Assembly: GCA_002422065.1 (NCBI GenBank)
Contig: DITO01000214.1
Coordinates: 1-7,241 of the forward strand
From: Erysipelotrichaceae bacterium UBA6182
GTDB lineage: Bacteria; Bacillota_I; Bacilli_A; Erysipelotrichales; Erysipelotrichaceae
Direction: 5' to 3'
Length of the DNA: 7,241 nt
Shown: piece after piece, positions 5,595 to 7,241 of the stretch
How positions within the stretch are numbered: position 1 is the stretch's first letter
Layout: each line of letters opens with the position of its first letter
Program-made: the position numbers and the translations under genes
The notes under the pieces: generated by a model
What the model was told of the DNA's origin: nothing
The model's input: only the letters and a program-made list of their open reading frames with translations
The model's database searches: none

Positions 5595-7010
5595 ATGAAA
5601 TGGACATTGGAAACGTTTGATGAAAACAGTGATAAGAAATCGTTTTACTTTACTACAAAGATAACAAAGAACATTGAGAAGTTAGAAAATGGATATGTTC
5701 GATGTAATAATGTAGTGATGGCAAGAACGGGATCTCAACAATATACGACACGAGAACTTGGCATTAAGACAAGTGATGGTAAAGAGCATATTGTAAATGT
5801 TAATCGTTATGAGGAAGATGTATTCCACCCAGACACATTAAAAAGCATTGAAGGTAAACCACTTACCGTTGGACATCCTCGTGATGAGAATGGCAACTTA
5901 GTAAATGTTACTGCTGATAATGTAGATGAGTACAGAGTAGGATACATACTTAACGTAAGACGAGATGGTAACAACATCGTAGGTGATATAATTATTGAGA
6001 AGAAGTCAGTAGCAGATTCTATCCTCAATAAAGACATTCGAGAATTGTCTTTGGGTTATACACCTGTCTATGAAATGGACGGCGATGATGCTATTAAGCA
6101 AACCAATATTATTGTGAATCATCTAGCGTTAGTCAAAAAAGGACGTGCAGGAAACGCCATGATTGTCGATGAGGCGAACCAAGACCTTCAAAAGAGAGGT
6201 GAAGATTCATTGAAAAAAGAAAGTATTTTTTCAAAACTTCTTCGCAGTATGGGTATTAAGAAATTAACTCTTGATGATGGAAGCGAATTAGATATTGATA
6301 TTGAAGATGAAGTGGTCGAAAAGACAGATGAGGAATCTCATGTAGAGGTTGAAAAACCATTAGAAAAAGAAACCGAAGATGAACAAAAGACTGCTGATGA
6401 ACATATTGATGAAGAACAACCTAAGGTAGAAGTACCTAAAGTTGAAGAACAACAAAAAGAGGTTGTTACTGGTGATGATAACGTAAGCGTTAGAAAGACA
6501 GTAACGGAAGAACATCATAATACCGATTATTACGAAGAACATAGAAAGACAGAAGTTGTTGAAACTTCAAAAACGCATTACAAGACCGAAGAAGAAATTG
6601 AAGAAGAAAAAAAGAAACAAGAAAGCGAAAAGGAGATTACCATTATGCTAACAGTAGATGAAGCATTAAAAAAGATTGCAGACCTTGAACCTCTTAAAGG
6701 TACAGAAGCCTATAAGAAAGCAATCGCAACCGTAGATCAAGAAATGGTTGAAGCAGGGTTAGGCTCAATTTTGACATCAGACAGTGGTGAAAAAATTGAA
6801 ATCTTCCAACAAATCGTTCCTAAGAAACAAGTTGGAGATGAAGGAACACAAAAGTTCCAAGCAAAGGATTTCTTAAATGGAATTAGTGCTGTATATGCAC
6901 AATTCACACCGAAGGCTCTTAATAAGGTATCAAGAAATACAGTAGATAGAGCAATGAGAATTAGAGAACTTGGCGAAATCGATCCACTCGATTTAATCAA
7001 GAGAGCGTAG
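5595..7010 (+). CDS. Prohead maturation protease with scaffold-like C-terminal half (DUF2213-like)
   Basis: This 471-residue protein probably guides capsid assembly and cleaves scaffold. The N-terminal domain (about 40-192) has the DUF2213 pattern: ARTGSQQY (43-50), VFHPDTLKS (76-84), GKPLTVGHP with H94, a repeated 'VGYILNVRRDGNNIVGDIII' strand pair (115-134), RELSLGY with S152 and NHLALVKKGRAG with H176. H94, S152 and H176 would form a Ser-His-His triad like herpesvirus assemblin. Residues about 195-350 are highly charged and low in complexity, rich in Glu, Lys, Asp and Val, as expected of a scaffold or coiled linker. A compact C-terminal domain (about 351-471) follows, ending in a basic helix. 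An internal ATG at codon 351 has its own ribosome binding site, and a slippery A AAA AAG heptamer is at 6608-6614. The start is supported by AAGGAGGTG 7 bases upstream. An older two-gene fusion is an alternative explanation for the C-terminal part. Confidence 0.82.
   Translation: MKWTLETFDENSDKKSFYFTTKITKNIEKLENGYVRCNNVVMARTGSQQYTTRELGIKTSDGKEHIVNVNRYEEDVFHPDTLKSIEGKPLTVGHPRDENGNLVNVTADNVDEYRVGYILNVRRDGNNIVGDIIIEKKSVADSILNKDIRELSLGYTPVYEMDGDDAIKQTNIIVNHLALVKKGRAGNAMIVDEANQDLQKRGEDSLKKESIFSKLLRSMGIKKLTLDDGSELDIDIEDEVVEKTDEESHVEVEKPLEKETEDEQKTADEHIDEEQPKVEVPKVEEQQKEVVTGDDNVSVRKTVTEEHHNTDYYEEHRKTEVVETSKTHYKTEEEIEEEKKKQESEKEITIMLTVDEALKKIADLEPLKGTEAYKKAIATVDQEMVEAGLGSILTSDSGEKIEIFQQIVPKKQVGDEGTQKFQAKDFLNGISAVYAQFTPKALNKVSRNTVDRAMRIRELGEIDPLDLIKRA
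6608..6614 (+). promoter_or_regulatory. In-phase A AAA AAG slippery heptamer (possible -1 frameshift site)
   Basis: The zero-frame codons are AAA (6609-6611) and AAG (6612-6614), preceded by A6608, the arrangement used by E. coli dnaX. A -1 slip would add 15 residues and stop at TGA 6659-6661. The only strong Shine-Dalgarno-like motif is downstream rather than about 10 bases upstream, and I see no obvious stimulatory hairpin, so use of the site is uncertain. Lys-rich AT-rich genes produce this heptamer by chance. Confidence 0.2.
6630..6635 (+). promoter_or_regulatory. Internal ribosome binding site inside the protease gene
   Basis: AAGGAG, with extra A residues before it, lies 9 bases before the in-frame ATG at 6645. 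Strength and spacing are like those of the other genes in the window, supporting internal initiation. Confidence 0.5.
6645..7010 (+). CDS. Nested in-frame product: candidate separate scaffold or head-assembly protein
   Basis: Codon 351 of the protease gene is an ATG preceded by AAGGAG at 9 bases. Initiation there gives a 121-residue protein identical to the C-terminal domain of the longer product. It begins with a helix-rich segment (MLTVDEALKKIADLEPLKG), has a middle part with Ile/Gln-rich strands and a disordered QVGDEGTQK turn (its residues about 62-70), and ends in an Arg-rich helical tail (about 90-121). Separate production of a scaffold from within a capsid protease gene is established in lambda (C and Nu3), so a scaffold or assembly role is plausible. 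The domain boundary coincides with the end of the low-complexity region, which supports the start. It could instead be a relic of a formerly separate gene fused to the protease. Independent expression is not shown by sequence alone. Confidence 0.45.
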   Translation: MLTVDEALKKIADLEPLKGTEAYKKAIATVDQEMVEAGLGSILTSDSGEKIEIFQQIVPKKQVGDEGTQKFQAKDFLNGISAVYAQFTPKALNKVSRNTVDRAMRIRELGEIDPLDLIKRA

Positions 7011-7024
7011 AGGGGTAGAAGAAC

Positions 7025-7241
7025 ATGGCTGATAAATTTGGATTTGGATCAGGTAGTATGATTGTTAAACGCAATGGACACTTTCCAGGACAAGTAGAGG
7101 GTGTATTAGGGCAAAAACTTGCAGTTCCAGGATTAAACACTCATTCAACGTATGACACTGAATGGCAATATGGTTTTGGTGAAACCGTTAAGATTTTAGA
7201 TTTTAAAGAAGGTGCTTATCAATTTAGACCAATGATTACAG
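7025..7241 (+). CDS. Virion structural protein, N-terminal part only (possible capsid cement protein)
   Basis: The gene runs off the right edge; 72 codons are present. It starts at ATG 7025, 14 bases after the protease stop, with an AGAGGGG-type ribosome binding site at 7009-7015. The visible sequence begins MADKFGFGSGSMIVKRNGHFPGQVEGVLG and continues with Gly, aromatic and short beta-type segments, with no charged coiled coil. The 'FPGQV' start and position between protease and the expected major capsid gene recall small capsid cement/decoration proteins (DUF2190/Gp24-like), but the match is weak and only the N-terminus is visible. An alternative is the start of another head protein. I am confident that it is coding, not confident of the function. 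Confidence 0.6.
   Translation, partial: MADKFGFGSGSMIVKRNGHFPGQVEGVLGQKLAVPGLNTHSTYDTEWQYGFGETVKILDFKEGAYQFRPMIT

Noticed and set aside
6210..6234. Perfect 9-base inverted repeat TTGAAAAAA / TTTTTTCAA inside the protease gene
   Set aside because: The stem has only one G-C pair, it lies within coding sequence, and the A-run is not in the phase needed for -1 slippage. It is best explained by AT-rich codons.

Overview
The window is a piece of a tailed bacteriophage or prophage genome from a low-GC Gram-positive host (Bacillota). The evidence is AT-rich DNA, strong AAGGAGG-type ribosome binding sites with 6-9 nt spacing, GTG starts on two small genes, tightly packed genes all on the + strand, and a packaging/head gene order. 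No host chromosomal gene, integrase, tRNA, transposase or CRISPR array is visible. I cannot tell a free phage from an integrated one, and I do not recognise a named relative.

Layout. Positions 1-250 hold no gene. The first ~130 bases are clearly more GC-rich than the rest and carry short direct and inverted repeats, so they are a candidate packaging (cos/pac) region. They are followed by a probable promoter with an extended -10. This serves a two-gene unit: a 65-aa four-cysteine zinc-ribbon protein (251-448) and a 94-aa protein of unknown function (454-738). An AT-rich gap of 175 bases precedes the morphogenesis block: a putative small terminase with a very acidic tail (914-1690), the large terminase ATPase/nuclease (1687-3849), a DUF1073-type portal (3836-5512), a DUF2213-type prohead protease with a long charged scaffold-like C-terminal half (5595-7010), and the start of another virion protein (7025 to the window edge). 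The last may be a capsid cement protein. The major capsid gene would be expected just downstream.

How the genes work together. The small terminase should recognise the packaging site. The large terminase cuts DNA and pumps it through the portal ring at one vertex of the prohead. The protease/scaffold protein guides shell assembly and then cleaves the scaffold so that the shell can mature. Three of these genes are translationally linked: a 4-nt ATGA overlap joins the two terminase subunits, and a 14-nt overlap joins large terminase to portal.

Most interesting points. (1) An in-frame nested start with a strong ribosome binding site lies inside the protease gene (6645). It would make the 121-aa C-terminal domain separately, as lambda does with C/Nu3. 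(2) A correctly phased A AAA AAG slippery heptamer sits 31 nt before that nested start, and its -1 frame stops 14 nt after the start. (3) The spacing of H94, S152 and H176 in the DUF2213 protein matches the herpesvirus assemblin Ser-His-His triad. (4) The large terminase P-loop ends in Asp instead of Ser/Thr. No wholly new system is proven by the sequence.
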